A DNA stretch of 64,000 nt from Haemophilus_A paraphrohaemolyticus_A (GTDB taxonomy: Bacteria > Pseudomonadota > Gammaproteobacteria > Enterobacterales > Pasteurellaceae). Each line of letters begins with the position of its first letter. Positions within the stretch are counted from its first letter, which is position 1. The position numbers and the translations under genes are program-made. Under the pieces are notes generated by a model. The model did no database searches. It worked only from the letters and a program-made list of their open reading frames with translations, and had not been told where the DNA came from. Of this stretch, positions 25,629 through 34,544 are shown in pieces. The stretch is from the NCBI RefSeq assembly GCF_003253115.1, contig NZ_QEQF01000002.1, forward strand, positions 124,001 to 188,000. The letters run 5' to 3'.

Positions 25629-26561
25629 ATGCAAACTCTTCTCAAACTTACACAATTCGTCAGTAAAACCTTCGCACTCTGGGCGATCGTTTTTGCTGTT
25701 CTTGCGTTCTACTTCCCCGCTGAATTTAAAATCTTCGCGCCTTACATTCCTTACTTATTAGGCTTGGTAATGTTTGGTATGGGCATCACGCTTACCTTCA
25801 ATGATTTCGGTGAAGTGGCAAAACACCCAAAATCAGTTGCGATTGGCGTAGTTGGACAATTTGTGATTATGCCCTCTATCGCTTTTGTTCTCGCTAAAGC
25901 CTTTGACTTACCACCTGATTTAGCCGTTGGTGTGATTTTGGTTGGTTCTTGCCCTGGTGGTACATCTTCAAATGTAATGACTTACCTTGCTAAAGGAAAT
26001 ACAGCACTTTCTGTTGCTTGTACAACGATTTCAACATTGCTTTCGCCATTATTAACACCTGCAATTTTTTACGTTCTTGCCAGCCAATGGTTAGAAATTG
26101 ATGCATCCGCAATGTTCTTATCCGTATTAAAAATGGTGCTTTTTCCAATCTTCTTGGGGCTAGTTGTGCGTGCATTATTTAAGAAAACAATTGAACAAGC
26201 CAGCCAAACCATGCCGTTAGTGTCAGTTATTTCAATCGTATTGATTTTGGCGGCTGTCGTCGCGGTAAGCAAAGATAAGATCGTAGAATCAGGCTTGTTG
26301 ATTTTTACTGTAGTGGTATTGCACAACTGTTTAGGCTATTTAATCGGCTACTGGGCAGCTAAACTCTTTAAATTAAATGTCGCTGATAGCAAAGCAATTG
26401 CCATTGAAGTAGGGATGCAAAACTCGGGTTTAGGCGCCGCATTAGCTGCCGCACATTTCAATCCAATTGCTGCTGTACCAAGTGCTTTATTTAGTTTCTG
26501 GCACAACGTTTCAGGGCCAATTCTGGCGAATATTTTCTCAAATATGAGAAATGAGAAATAA
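25629..26561 (+). CDS. Bile acid:sodium symporter (BASS) family transporter
   Basis: This 310-residue membrane protein has about ten hydrophobic segments. BASS signatures are FGMGITLTFNDFGEV near residue 50, GSCPGGTSSNVMTYLAKGN near residue 105, and EVGMQNSGLGAALAAAHF near residue 260, which shape the Na+ and substrate sites. Bacterial relatives include PanS (ketopantoate/pantothenate) and other organic anion carriers. The substrate here is unknown. It is a single-gene unit. Confidence 0.88.
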   Translation: MQTLLKLTQFVSKTFALWAIVFAVLAFYFPAEFKIFAPYIPYLLGLVMFGMGITLTFNDFGEVAKHPKSVAIGVVGQFVIMPSIAFVLAKAFDLPPDLAVGVILVGSCPGGTSSNVMTYLAKGNTALSVACTTISTLLSPLLTPAIFYVLASQWLEIDASAMFLSVLKMVLFPIFLGLVVRALFKKTIEQASQTMPLVSVISIVLILAAVVAVSKDKIVESGLLIFTVVVLHNCLGYLIGYWAAKLFKLNVADSKAIAIEVGMQNSGLGAALAAAHFNPIAAVPSALFSFWHNVSGPILANIFSNMRNEK

Positions 26562-26595
26562 TAGATATATATAATATTGTTATTTAAGAAAAAAT

Positions 26596-26630
26596 AAGGC
26601 ATTGTTTTCATCACAATGCCTTCCTTTTTT
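26596..26630. terminator. Bidirectional terminator between the BASS gene and gmhA
   Basis: AAGGCATTGT (26596-26605) pairs with ACAATGCCTT (26613-26622) over a 7-base loop. CCTTTTTT follows on the plus strand and ATTTTTTC on the minus. Confidence 0.85.
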
Positions 26631-27213
26631 ACGCTACTTTCGCCATTTCAAACTCAATCAACATCATTAAAATGTGGATGACTTTGATATGGATTTCTTG
26701 CGTGCGGTCTGCATAACGGAAGTGTGGTACGCGAATTTCAATATCCGCAAGACCTGCCATTTGACCGCCATCTTTACCCGTCATTGCAATCACTTTCATT
26801 CCTTTTTCTTTGGCTGCTTTGATTGCATTTAAGACGTTTTTAGAGTTGCCTGAGGTTGATAAACCGAAAAGCACATCGCCTTTTTGACCAACTGCTTCAA
26901 CGTAGCGAGAGAACACGTATTCATAACCGAAATCGTTACTTACACAGCTTAAATGGCTCACATCTGAAATTGCGATAGCTGGGTAACCTGGGCGATTCTC
27001 GCGGTAACGGCCGGTTAATTCTTCTGCAAAGTGCATAGCATCACAGTGTGAGCCACCATTACCGCAAGAGAGCACTTTACCGCCTTGTTTGAAGCTGTTT
27101 GAGATAAGCAATGCCGCTTCTTGAATAAGCTGAATGTTTTTTTCATCGTGCATAAATTTATCTAGCACATCTGCAGCCTCTTGTAGTTCGGCTTTGATTT
27201 GATCTAAATACAT
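26629..27213 (-). CDS. gmhA: Phosphoheptose isomerase GmhA
   Basis: This 194-residue SIS-domain enzyme turns sedoheptulose 7-phosphate into D-glycero-D-manno-heptose 7-phosphate, the first step to the LPS inner-core heptose. Typical motifs are SCGNGGSHCDAMHFAEELTGRYR near residues 50-72, with the active-site His and Glu, and FGLSTSGNSKNVLNAI near residue 115. Length equals that of the Pasteurellaceae and E. coli enzymes. AAGGAACTTTT precedes the ATG. Confidence 0.97.
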   Translation of the reverse strand: MYLDQIKAELQEAADVLDKFMHDEKNIQLIQEAALLISNSFKQGGKVLSCGNGGSHCDAMHFAEELTGRYRENRPGYPAIAISDVSHLSCVSNDFGYEYVFSRYVEAVGQKGDVLFGLSTSGNSKNVLNAIKAAKEKGMKVIAMTGKDGGQMAGLADIEIRVPHFRYADRTQEIHIKVIHILMMLIEFEMAKVA

Positions 27214-27399
27214 AAAAGTTCCTTAACAATGTAAAAAAGAGGAAAAATTTTACCGCTTGTAGGGCAAAATGATTGTGGAAAAGTCTAGGGGATTAGGCTT
27301 GGAATGTAAATATAAATTTTGTTGTTCTTGCTGTAAACAAAACTTTCCAAAAATAGATTTTCAGAGTATGATCTGCTCATCAATTTTGAGGATTTTACT

Positions 27400-28371
27400 A
27401 TGAACACAACTCAGTATGCCACTCAGAACACTACGCCATTTGACCAAATCTTAACTCAATCTCCGAATATGCAAAATGTGATTGAGCAAGCTAAAAAGTT
27501 TGCTCTGCTCAATGCACCGCTGTTAATTGAGGGCGAAACAGGCACGGGCAAGGACTTACTTGCTAAAGCTTGCCATCAATTTAGCCATCGTGCAGAACAA
27601 AAATTCATTGCTGTGAATTGTGCGGGTTTGCCTGAAGAAGAGGCCGAAACGGAGATGTTTGGGCATCGAGGGACACAAAATGAGAGTGTGGGCTTTTTTG
27701 AATATGCGAACGGTGGCACGGTGTTGCTTGATGCCGTGTCGGAACTTTCGCTTGAAATGCAAGCGAAGCTGTTACGTTTTTTGAATGATGGTTCATTTCG
27801 TCGCGTAGGCGAAGATCAAGAACGCAAAGTGGATATTCGTGTGATTTGCACTAGTCAAAAACCGCTTAATCAGTTAGTGGCTGAGGGGAAAGTACGTGAG
27901 GATTTATATTATCGCTTAAATGTGCTCACTCTTAAGTTGCCGCCCTTGCGTGAACGTTTGGACGATTTACCGTTGCTGGTAGAGCATTTTGTAAGCGAAA
28001 TCAGCAATCAACTGGGTTTCTCAAAATTAGAGTACGATCACGCCTTTTTAAATGCCTTTTCTCGCTATAGCTGGGCGGGCAACCTGCGTGAGTTGCACAA
28101 TGTGCTTTATCGAGCTTGCACCTTGTCACATAGCTATCGTTTATCTGTTAAAGATCTCAATTTACCCAATACAACCTTGAACACGGCAGAAATCGCCACT
28201 CATCTTCCCGAAACAGGCACCTTAGATGAAATGATGGCACAGTATGAAGCTGAGCTACTACGTAAATTTTATGCTGAATATCCAAGTACACGAAAACTCG
28301 CCCAACGGCTTGGCATTTCACACACCGCTATCGCCAATAAATTGCGTGCGTATGGAATCAACAGCAAATAG
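27400..28371 (+). CDS. tyrR: TyrR-like regulator, short form without N-terminal sensory domains
   Basis: This 323-residue protein is an AAA+ domain (Walker A GETGTGKD near residue 47) plus a C-terminal HTH (TRKLAQRLGISHTAIANKL near residue 300). It resembles the C-terminal two-thirds of E. coli TyrR (513 residues) and the short H. influenzae TyrR; the ACT and PAS domains are missing. The GAFTGA loop needed for sigma-54 contact is absent, as in other TyrR proteins. The Walker B reads VLLDAVSE where VLLDEIGE is usual, so ATP hydrolysis may be weak. It is followed 12 bases later by sapA. The target genes are unknown. Confidence 0.85.
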   Translation: MNTTQYATQNTTPFDQILTQSPNMQNVIEQAKKFALLNAPLLIEGETGTGKDLLAKACHQFSHRAEQKFIAVNCAGLPEEEAETEMFGHRGTQNESVGFFEYANGGTVLLDAVSELSLEMQAKLLRFLNDGSFRRVGEDQERKVDIRVICTSQKPLNQLVAEGKVREDLYYRLNVLTLKLPPLRERLDDLPLLVEHFVSEISNQLGFSKLEYDHAFLNAFSRYSWAGNLRELHNVLYRACTLSHSYRLSVKDLNLPNTTLNTAEIATHLPETGTLDEMMAQYEAELLRKFYAEYPSTRKLAQRLGISHTAIANKLRAYGINSK

Positions 28372-28383
28372 GATAGGGTAGTT

Positions 28384-30066
28384 ATGAAATCTCTTGTTCA
28401 AGCGGTGAAATTTCTCTGTAGTTTTGCAATTCTTGGGCTAAATCCGACCGCTTATTCCGCACCTAGTATTCCAGATGAGTTGCGTGAGAGTAGCTTGATT
28501 TATTGCACCAATGCTTCTAGCTTTTCGCTCAATCCGCAACAGGCAGATATGGGGGCGAACGTGAATGTGGTGACCGAACAGCTTTATGACAAACTATTTG
28601 AACTTGATCCAAAAACAAATCAGCTAAAACCAATGCTCGTTGAGCATTATAATGTGAGTGCTGATGGGCTCACAATCACTCTACATTTACGCAAAAATGT
28701 GTCGTTTCACAATACTCGCTGGTTCACACCAACGCGCAAATTCAATGCGGAAGATGTGATTTTTTCACTGAATCGAATGATGGGCATTGCAGGCGATTTA
28801 CCTGCGTTAAACCGTGAAAGTAGCGAAAGTGGTAAATTTCATCTGGCTCAAGCGATGGCATATCGCACTAAAGCGAATTTGGCGCACTATCCCTATTTTG
28901 AGAGCATTGCGCTAAAGCAAAAAATTGCTCAAATAAAAGACATTAGTACTCATACCGTACAAATTACGCTAACCGAGCCTGACCAAGCGTTGTTATCGCA
29001 CTTGGCGAGTCAATATGCGGTGATTTTATCGAAAGAATACGCATTGCAACTTAATGCGGATGAAAACTTACCTCAGCTTGATCTTTTGCCTGTTGGAACA
29101 GGTCCGTATCAGCTTGCAAGCCTGACGCAATCGGACTACATTCGCCTGCAACCACATCCAAAATATTGGGGTAAAAAGGCACATATTGAGAATATGGTGG
29201 TCGATTTTTCCTCTGATGGCACGGGCAGATTGGCAAAATTTTTAAACAACGAGTGCGATGTGGTGGCGTTCCCTGAACCAAGCCAGCTTTCGCAAATTCC
29301 AACTGAGCAACGCATTGAAAATGATGGGGCAAACTTAGCGTTTTTAGCCTTTAATATGCAAAGCTCTGTGATGCAAAATATCACGCTTCGCCAAGCGATT
29401 GCCCAAGCTGTTGATCGTCATCGTTTGGTTTCGCGTCTCTTTTTTGGCACAGCCCACGTCGCCGATCAAGTGTTGCCCGAAGTGTTATGGCAAGATCCAT
29501 ACGGCAAAGTGCCTTTTGATTACGCAACAAGCCATGCACAGCCTTCGTTGCAAAAACCGCTTAAGTTTTGGGTAGTAGATGAAAAACGGGTGTTTAATTT
29601 GCACCCAATGAAAATGGCAGAAATGCTCCGCTTCGACCTTGCTCAAAAAGGGATTCCTACCACGCTCATTCCTGTGAATCGAGCCTATATTGCGCAACAA
29701 TTGGCAAATGGCAAGGCGGATTACGATCTGATTTTAACGGGCTGGCTTGCGAATAATGCGGATTTAAATGGCTTTTTAAAACCCATTTTATCGTGCGATG
29801 CCAAACGTGATGTGACCAATTTAGCGAATTGGTGTAACCCTTATTTTGATCTGTTACTTAACCTAGCTAAAACCACATCAAGCAAGGCTACACAAAATAT
29901 GCTTTACCATCTCAGTCAATCGATTTTACAACAAGAACTGCCAATTTTACCGCTTGTGAATGCCAAGCGATTGTTGTTAGTAAACCCTCAAGTGAGCAAC
30001 ATGGCGATTAACTCAATGGGGCAGGTGAAGTTATCGGAAATTCGATTGAAAAAACATCAGAAATAA
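28384..30066 (+). CDS. sapA: SapA peptide ABC transporter substrate-binding protein
   Basis: This 560-residue periplasmic protein of the SBP_bac_5 (OppA/DppA) family has a signal peptide cut near residue 26 (PTAYSA). The domain runs across the mature protein, with FELDPKTNQLKPMLVE near residue 78 and VGTGPYQL near residue 238. In H. influenzae and Salmonella, SapA binds antimicrobial peptides, and in H. influenzae also haem, and is needed for resistance. AGGATAGGG precedes the ATG. It heads the sapABCD run, with sapB 12 bases downstream. Confidence 0.92.
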   Translation: MKSLVQAVKFLCSFAILGLNPTAYSAPSIPDELRESSLIYCTNASSFSLNPQQADMGANVNVVTEQLYDKLFELDPKTNQLKPMLVEHYNVSADGLTITLHLRKNVSFHNTRWFTPTRKFNAEDVIFSLNRMMGIAGDLPALNRESSESGKFHLAQAMAYRTKANLAHYPYFESIALKQKIAQIKDISTHTVQITLTEPDQALLSHLASQYAVILSKEYALQLNADENLPQLDLLPVGTGPYQLASLTQSDYIRLQPHPKYWGKKAHIENMVVDFSSDGTGRLAKFLNNECDVVAFPEPSQLSQIPTEQRIENDGANLAFLAFNMQSSVMQNITLRQAIAQAVDRHRLVSRLFFGTAHVADQVLPEVLWQDPYGKVPFDYATSHAQPSLQKPLKFWVVDEKRVFNLHPMKMAEMLRFDLAQKGIPTTLIPVNRAYIAQQLANGKADYDLILTGWLANNADLNGFLKPILSCDAKRDVTNLANWCNPYFDLLLNLAKTTSSKATQNMLYHLSQSILQQELPILPLVNAKRLLLVNPQVSNMAINSMGQVKLSEIRLKKHQK

Positions 30067-30078
30067 AGAGATAAAACA

Positions 30079-31041
30079 ATGCTTATTGCTCTCTTACGAA
30101 AATTCTTATTAACGCTGATTACGCTCATCATTCTCTCGATTATCAGCTACAACATTTTACTTCGAGATCCGCTGAACTCACTCAATGGTATCGGCGTAAT
30201 GACGGGCTATTTCCGCTATGTCGCAAGCTTGTTGCAAGCGGATTTAGGCATTAGCTATATCAATGGCGAACCTTTAACGGTGCAGATGTTGAGCGTGTTT
30301 CCTGCGACCATTACGCTATGCGTGTCAGCCTTATTGCTTTCGTTGTTAATTGGCTTGCCGCTTGGCTTTTGGGTGGCCTATATTCAAAAAAGTACGCTAG
30401 GCAAAGTGATGACTTGGTTGGGCTCATTAAGCTTTTCAATGCCCGTGTTTTGGCTGGCGTTGCTGTTACTTTATAGTGCTTCTATCAACCGTTGGGAAAT
30501 TGCTGCCGTTGGTGATCTGCATCCAATTTATGCAATTCAACCGCTTACAGGCTTCCGTATCCTGGATATTCTCTCAACTGATTCGCCTCATCAGCTTAAA
30601 ATGATGCAGAGTGCTTTGCATCACCTGATTTTACCAACGCTAGTGCTCGGTATTCCTTCCATTTTGGAAGTAATGCGATTCACTCAAGAACGAGCAAATT
30701 ATGTGATGAAGCAGAATTATATCAAAGTAGCACAAACGCGGGGGTGGTCGACATTTCGGATTTTTCGTAGTCACGTGCTTGGCAACTCTTTACCTGCGTT
30801 AATTCCAACCATTGCCCGCCATTTTACCGTGATTTTTGCCTTTGGGATGTTGATTGAAAATATCTTCAGCTGGAGCGGTATTGGGCGCTGGCTGATTAAC
30901 GCTTTGGCGGTGCAAGATTACAATGCGATTTCCGCAGGTGTAGTGGTCATTGGCGGATTTGTACTTTTGATTGATCTCTTTACCAGTTTTCTCAAAACGC
31001 TGTTAGATCCCTCACAGAAAAAGGATTGGTACACGAAATGA
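30079..31041 (+). CDS. sapB: SapB peptide ABC transporter permease
   Basis: The 320-residue inner-membrane permease has about six membrane segments and the binding-protein-dependent transport EAA region (YIKVAQTRGWSTFRIFRSHVLG near residues 214-235). The TGA stop overlaps the ATG of sapC (ATGA), a sign of translational coupling. Identity as SapB rests on the order sapA-sapB-sapC-sapD and the DppB-like fold. Confidence 0.92.
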   Translation: MLIALLRKFLLTLITLIILSIISYNILLRDPLNSLNGIGVMTGYFRYVASLLQADLGISYINGEPLTVQMLSVFPATITLCVSALLLSLLIGLPLGFWVAYIQKSTLGKVMTWLGSLSFSMPVFWLALLLLYSASINRWEIAAVGDLHPIYAIQPLTGFRILDILSTDSPHQLKMMQSALHHLILPTLVLGIPSILEVMRFTQERANYVMKQNYIKVAQTRGWSTFRIFRSHVLGNSLPALIPTIARHFTVIFAFGMLIENIFSWSGIGRWLINALAVQDYNAISAGVVVIGGFVLLIDLFTSFLKTLLDPSQKKDWYTK

Positions 31042-31946
31042 TCGCAACGCAAAATAAAGAACCAGAATATTTCCGCGAAAGTCACTCTTTCCGTTCATTT
31101 TGGCAGAGCTTTCGTGAAGATAAAATCGCCCTTATCAGCCTCTATCTTTTTCTTGCTTTGTTAGTGTTAGTATTTGGCGGGGCATTTGTTGCACCTTATC
31201 ACTACGAGCAACAGTTTGTTGGGCTGGAATTGCAACCGCCTTCGTGGGATGCAAGCGGTCAAATTCGCCACTTTTTTGGTACAGACGATTTAGGGCGAGA
31301 TATTTTCAGCCGAATCATTGCCGGTTTCTATTATACGGTTGGCTCTTCGCTGCTGGTTTGCCTTGCTATCGGAGTTATTGGCGGCATTATTGGCATTTTC
31401 GCAGGCTTGAACCAAGGGAAATCGGTGTCATTTTTGAGTCATTTATTCGATATTTTCTCATTTATTCCTGTATTGCTGATTACGATTATTATCGCAGCGC
31501 TAATGGAAGCCAGCTTACTCAATGCGATGTTTGCGATTTTTTTAGCACTTCTACCGCATTTTATTCATCGCATTTATCAGGTAACCCAACTGGAGTTAAA
31601 GCGTGAATATGCGGTGACTTTACGATTAGATGGTGCGAACAAAAAAACACTTATTCGTGAGGTGATTTTGCCTAATTTAACTGTGGTAGTAATCAAGGAA
31701 ATTTCGGTCTATTTTATCTTTAGCATTCTGGATATTACCGCGCTGGGTTTTATCGCCATTGGGGCAAAAAGTGGCACACCAGAATGGGGTGTCATGCTTC
31801 GCGATTCAGCTGAATTGGTGTACATCGCTCCGTGGGCGATTGTGCTCCCAGGGCTTGCGATTACCTTTAGCATTTTGATTATTACGTTGTTAAGTAACAG
31901 CTTGATCCGCGTGCTTAAAAAGCATCGAGCGTCTTCCTATTTTTAA
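31038..31946 (+). CDS. sapC: SapC peptide ABC transporter permease
   Basis: This 302-residue permease of the DppC/OppC type has an N-terminal segment FRESHSFRSFWQSFREDKIAL, a first membrane helix, FGTDDLGRDIFSRIIAGF near residue 80, and an EAA-like region REYAVTLRLDGANKKTLIREVILPN near residue 195. I chose ATG 31038, which overlaps the sapB stop, over a TTG four codons upstream. It pairs with SapB to form the membrane channel. Confidence 0.92.
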   Translation: MIATQNKEPEYFRESHSFRSFWQSFREDKIALISLYLFLALLVLVFGGAFVAPYHYEQQFVGLELQPPSWDASGQIRHFFGTDDLGRDIFSRIIAGFYYTVGSSLLVCLAIGVIGGIIGIFAGLNQGKSVSFLSHLFDIFSFIPVLLITIIIAALMEASLLNAMFAIFLALLPHFIHRIYQVTQLELKREYAVTLRLDGANKKTLIREVILPNLTVVVIKEISVYFIFSILDITALGFIAIGAKSGTPEWGVMLRDSAELVYIAPWAIVLPGLAITFSILIITLLSNSLIRVLKKHRASSYF

Positions 31947-31966
31947 TCGAGAATGGATGGTGATGA

Positions 31967-32998
31967 ATGGCTCTTTTAGATATTCGACATCTCAGTATTG
32001 AGATTAATACGCCAAACGGACGCGTGAAAATGGTAGATAACATCAACCTGACTTTAGATGAAGGCGAGGTGTGCGGCTTGGTGGGCGAATCGGGCTCGGG
32101 TAAAAGTTTGATTGCCAAAGTGATTTGCGGTGTACTCAAAGATGAGTGGGTGGTCAGCGCGGATCGCTTCCGCTTTAATGATATTGAATTGCTCAAACTG
32201 CCTGTAGCACAACGCCGACAAGTGGTAGGTGAGCAGATTTCAATGGTCTTTCAAGATGCGTTGTTAAGCTTAGATCCGAGTGAAACAATCGGCAAACAGC
32301 TCATTAAAAGCGTGCAATTTAAAGGCAAATGGTGGCAATGGTTTGGTTGGAAAAGGAGAAGATCCATTGAGCTATTGCACCGTGTAGGGATTCGTGATCA
32401 CAAAGACATTATGCGAAGCTACCCAAGCGATATTACCGAAGGCGAAGCGCAAAAAGTGATGATTGCAATGGCAATCGCCAACCAACCTCGATTGTTGGTG
32501 GCAGACGAGCCAACTAATACAATGGAGGCAACCACGCAGCTGCAAATCTACCGCTTACTTTCCAGTATGAATAAAAACCTTGGCACATCAATTTTGCTAG
32601 TGAGCAGCGATATGAAAAATATTGCCCCGTGGGTAGATTCGTTTAACGTACTCTATTGTGGGCAGACGGTCGAGATTGGCGATAAAGAGGATATTCTGAC
32701 CAAGCCTTTGCATCCTTATACATCCGCGTTGCTCAATAGCATTCCTGATTTCTCGCAACCGCTAGTAAGCAAAAGCCATTTAAACACGCTCAAAGGTAGT
32801 ATTCCTATGCTACAAGAGATGCCAATTGGTTGCCGCTTAGGACCACGCTGTCCTTTTGCACAGAAAAAATGCATTCAAAAACCACTGCTTAAAAAGTTCA
32901 AACAACGCGAATTTGCCTGCCATTTTCCGATTAACTTTAGGGAAGTAAACGCAAACCGCAAGGCAGAGTTTGAGCCTGTTGTGGTGGAGATGGAGTAA
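31967..32998 (+). CDS. sapD: SapD peptide ABC transporter ATPase
   Basis: The 343-residue ATPase has Walker A GESGSGKS near residue 40, a degenerate signature DITEGEAQ near residue 158 that is characteristic of SapD, and Walker B LLVADEPTN near residue 178. The C-terminal oligopeptide-type extension contains the Cys-rich CRLGPRCPFAQKKC. It energises SapBC. In E. coli SapD is also linked to TrkH potassium uptake. The operon stops here: no sapF follows before the terminator. Confidence 0.92.
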   Translation: MALLDIRHLSIEINTPNGRVKMVDNINLTLDEGEVCGLVGESGSGKSLIAKVICGVLKDEWVVSADRFRFNDIELLKLPVAQRRQVVGEQISMVFQDALLSLDPSETIGKQLIKSVQFKGKWWQWFGWKRRRSIELLHRVGIRDHKDIMRSYPSDITEGEAQKVMIAMAIANQPRLLVADEPTNTMEATTQLQIYRLLSSMNKNLGTSILLVSSDMKNIAPWVDSFNVLYCGQTVEIGDKEDILTKPLHPYTSALLNSIPDFSQPLVSKSHLNTLKGSIPMLQEMPIGCRLGPRCPFAQKKCIQKPLLKKFKQREFACHFPINFREVNANRKAEFEPVVVEME

Positions 32999-33050
32999 AC
33001 CTATCGTTTTCTATATGAAATAAGTGATAGAGTTTAAAAAAATTTTGCAA

Positions 33051-33082
33051 AAATAAAGGGTAGCAGATCAGTGCTACCCTTT
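33051..33082. terminator. Bidirectional terminator between sapD and the antiporter gene
   Basis: AAAGGGTAGCA (33055-33065) pairs with TGCTACCCTTT (33072-33082) over a 6-base loop. The minus strand continues ATTTTTGC, a good T tract for the antiporter gene. Confidence 0.85.
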
Positions 33083-33085
33083 AGG

Positions 33086-34390
33086 TTAATGTTTGCTAGG
33101 CTGCAAATATTCCTCTCGATTTGGATCAACCGTTTTTGATTTTCTGATCATCGGTTCAATGGTTGAACCTTGTACGAGAATTGAGAACATTACGACGGCA
33201 TAAGTCATCACCAAAATCAAATCTTTCACATCAATGGAGCCAGCAAACGCAGTTTTGCTTGGAATGGAAAGTGCCATTGCCAATGCTAAGCCACCACGTA
33301 AACCACCCCATGTCATAATTTTAAGCGTGTAAGGGTTGTAGGTTCTGAATTGCTGCATTCCTTTAAATGGAATCCAGAGACTGAGATAACGCGAAATCAA
33401 ACAAACAGGAATCGCGATAATCATCAGCACAATCCCGTAGAATTCAAAGTCTACTAACAATAACGCAAAGCCGATCAGAAAGAAGAGCAATGAGTTTAGG
33501 AAGTGGTCGATCATCTCCCAGAAGTGGTCTAGATAACGTTGGCTCTGTTCCGAGAAACCTGAACGGCGCGTCCAGTTACCAATCATAATCCCTGCAACAA
33601 CCATTGCCAAAGCACCAGATACGTGCAAGATGTTGGAAGCAAACATAAAGCCAGCGGTTGGGATGGTAAGAGTAATGAGAATTTCCATTGAGCCATCATC
33701 GGTTGAGGAAATCAGCACGTGGGCAATAAAACCGAGCAGGAAGCCGAATAAAATCCCGCCAATGGCTTCGTGCATAAAGAGACTAAAAATATTGGCAACG
33801 GAAGTATCTTGACCGCCAAAAGCCACCGCAAAAACAGTCACGAAAATCACTAAGCCGACACCATCGTTAAACAGCGATTCCCCTTCTACTTGCATGGATA
33901 AGCGTTTTGGAGCACGTAAATTTTTGATAATTGCCAACACTGCGATTGGGTCGGTTGGGGAAATCAATGCACCGAAAACGACGCAGTAGATAAAGTCAAT
34001 TGGCAAGCCGATAAGGTTGGCAGGTGTCCAAATCAATAATGCAATCAAGAAAGTGGAAATGAGGGTTGAGATAAGAGCGAATGCGGTAATTTCCCATTTT
34101 TGGTCTTTGAGCACGGGTAATTTTACCCCTAAAGAGCCCGCAAAAAGCAAGAAGCCTAAAATCCCGTTGAGCAAGAAACTTTTAAAATCGATTTGTTCCA
34201 TCACATTTTTAGCGATAACGTCAATTTTAAACCAACCGAAAGAACCTAAGATCCAGACTAATAGCGAGCAAACCATTGCTGCTGCAGTAATAGCGATGGT
34301 TGATTGTACGCGAGCGGAAATTTTGCTTGTAATGAATCCAAGTAAGATAGAAAGTGCTGCCAGAAAGCAAATATAGGCATAAATATTCAT
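33086..34390 (-). CDS. CPA1 family Na+/H+ antiporter
   Basis: This 434-residue inner-membrane antiporter has about 12 hydrophobic segments. CPA1 (NhaP-type) motifs are ISPTDPIAVLAI near residue 145 and EGESLFNDGVGLVIF near residue 171, carrying the ion-binding Asp residues, and TWGGLRGGLALAMALS near residue 365. I chose ATG 34390 because MNIYAYICFLAAL begins the first helix. The longer frame to 34447 adds a polar, non-conserved head. It likely exports Na+ or another cation in exchange for H+. Confidence 0.88.
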   Translation of the reverse strand: MNIYAYICFLAALSILLGFITSKISARVQSTIAITAAAMVCSLLVWILGSFGWFKIDVIAKNVMEQIDFKSFLLNGILGFLLFAGSLGVKLPVLKDQKWEITAFALISTLISTFLIALLIWTPANLIGLPIDFIYCVVFGALISPTDPIAVLAIIKNLRAPKRLSMQVEGESLFNDGVGLVIFVTVFAVAFGGQDTSVANIFSLFMHEAIGGILFGFLLGFIAHVLISSTDDGSMEILITLTIPTAGFMFASNILHVSGALAMVVAGIMIGNWTRRSGFSEQSQRYLDHFWEMIDHFLNSLLFFLIGFALLLVDFEFYGIVLMIIAIPVCLISRYLSLWIPFKGMQQFRTYNPYTLKIMTWGGLRGGLALAMALSIPSKTAFAGSIDVKDLILVMTYAVVMFSILVQGSTIEPMIRKSKTVDPNREEYLQPSKH

Positions 34391-34479
34391 CAAGAAAATC
34401 CTGTATGTTTCTGAATAGAGAAATGAAAAGAGGGGGCATTCTATCACAAATCAATTGATAAAGAATGGAAAAATCAGAT

Positions 34480-34507
34480 TTGAGAAAAGTTGACTTTACA
34501 GTATAAT
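34480..34507 (+). promoter_or_regulatory. Candidate ppiD promoter
   Basis: TTGAGA at 34480-34485 and TATAAT at 34502-34507 are 16 bases apart. The ppiD ATG lies 38 bases beyond, after TTAGGAAACT. Confidence 0.45.
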
Positions 34508-34544
34508 TCACAGCATTTTCTGATTTTAAACTTAGGAAACTTCT

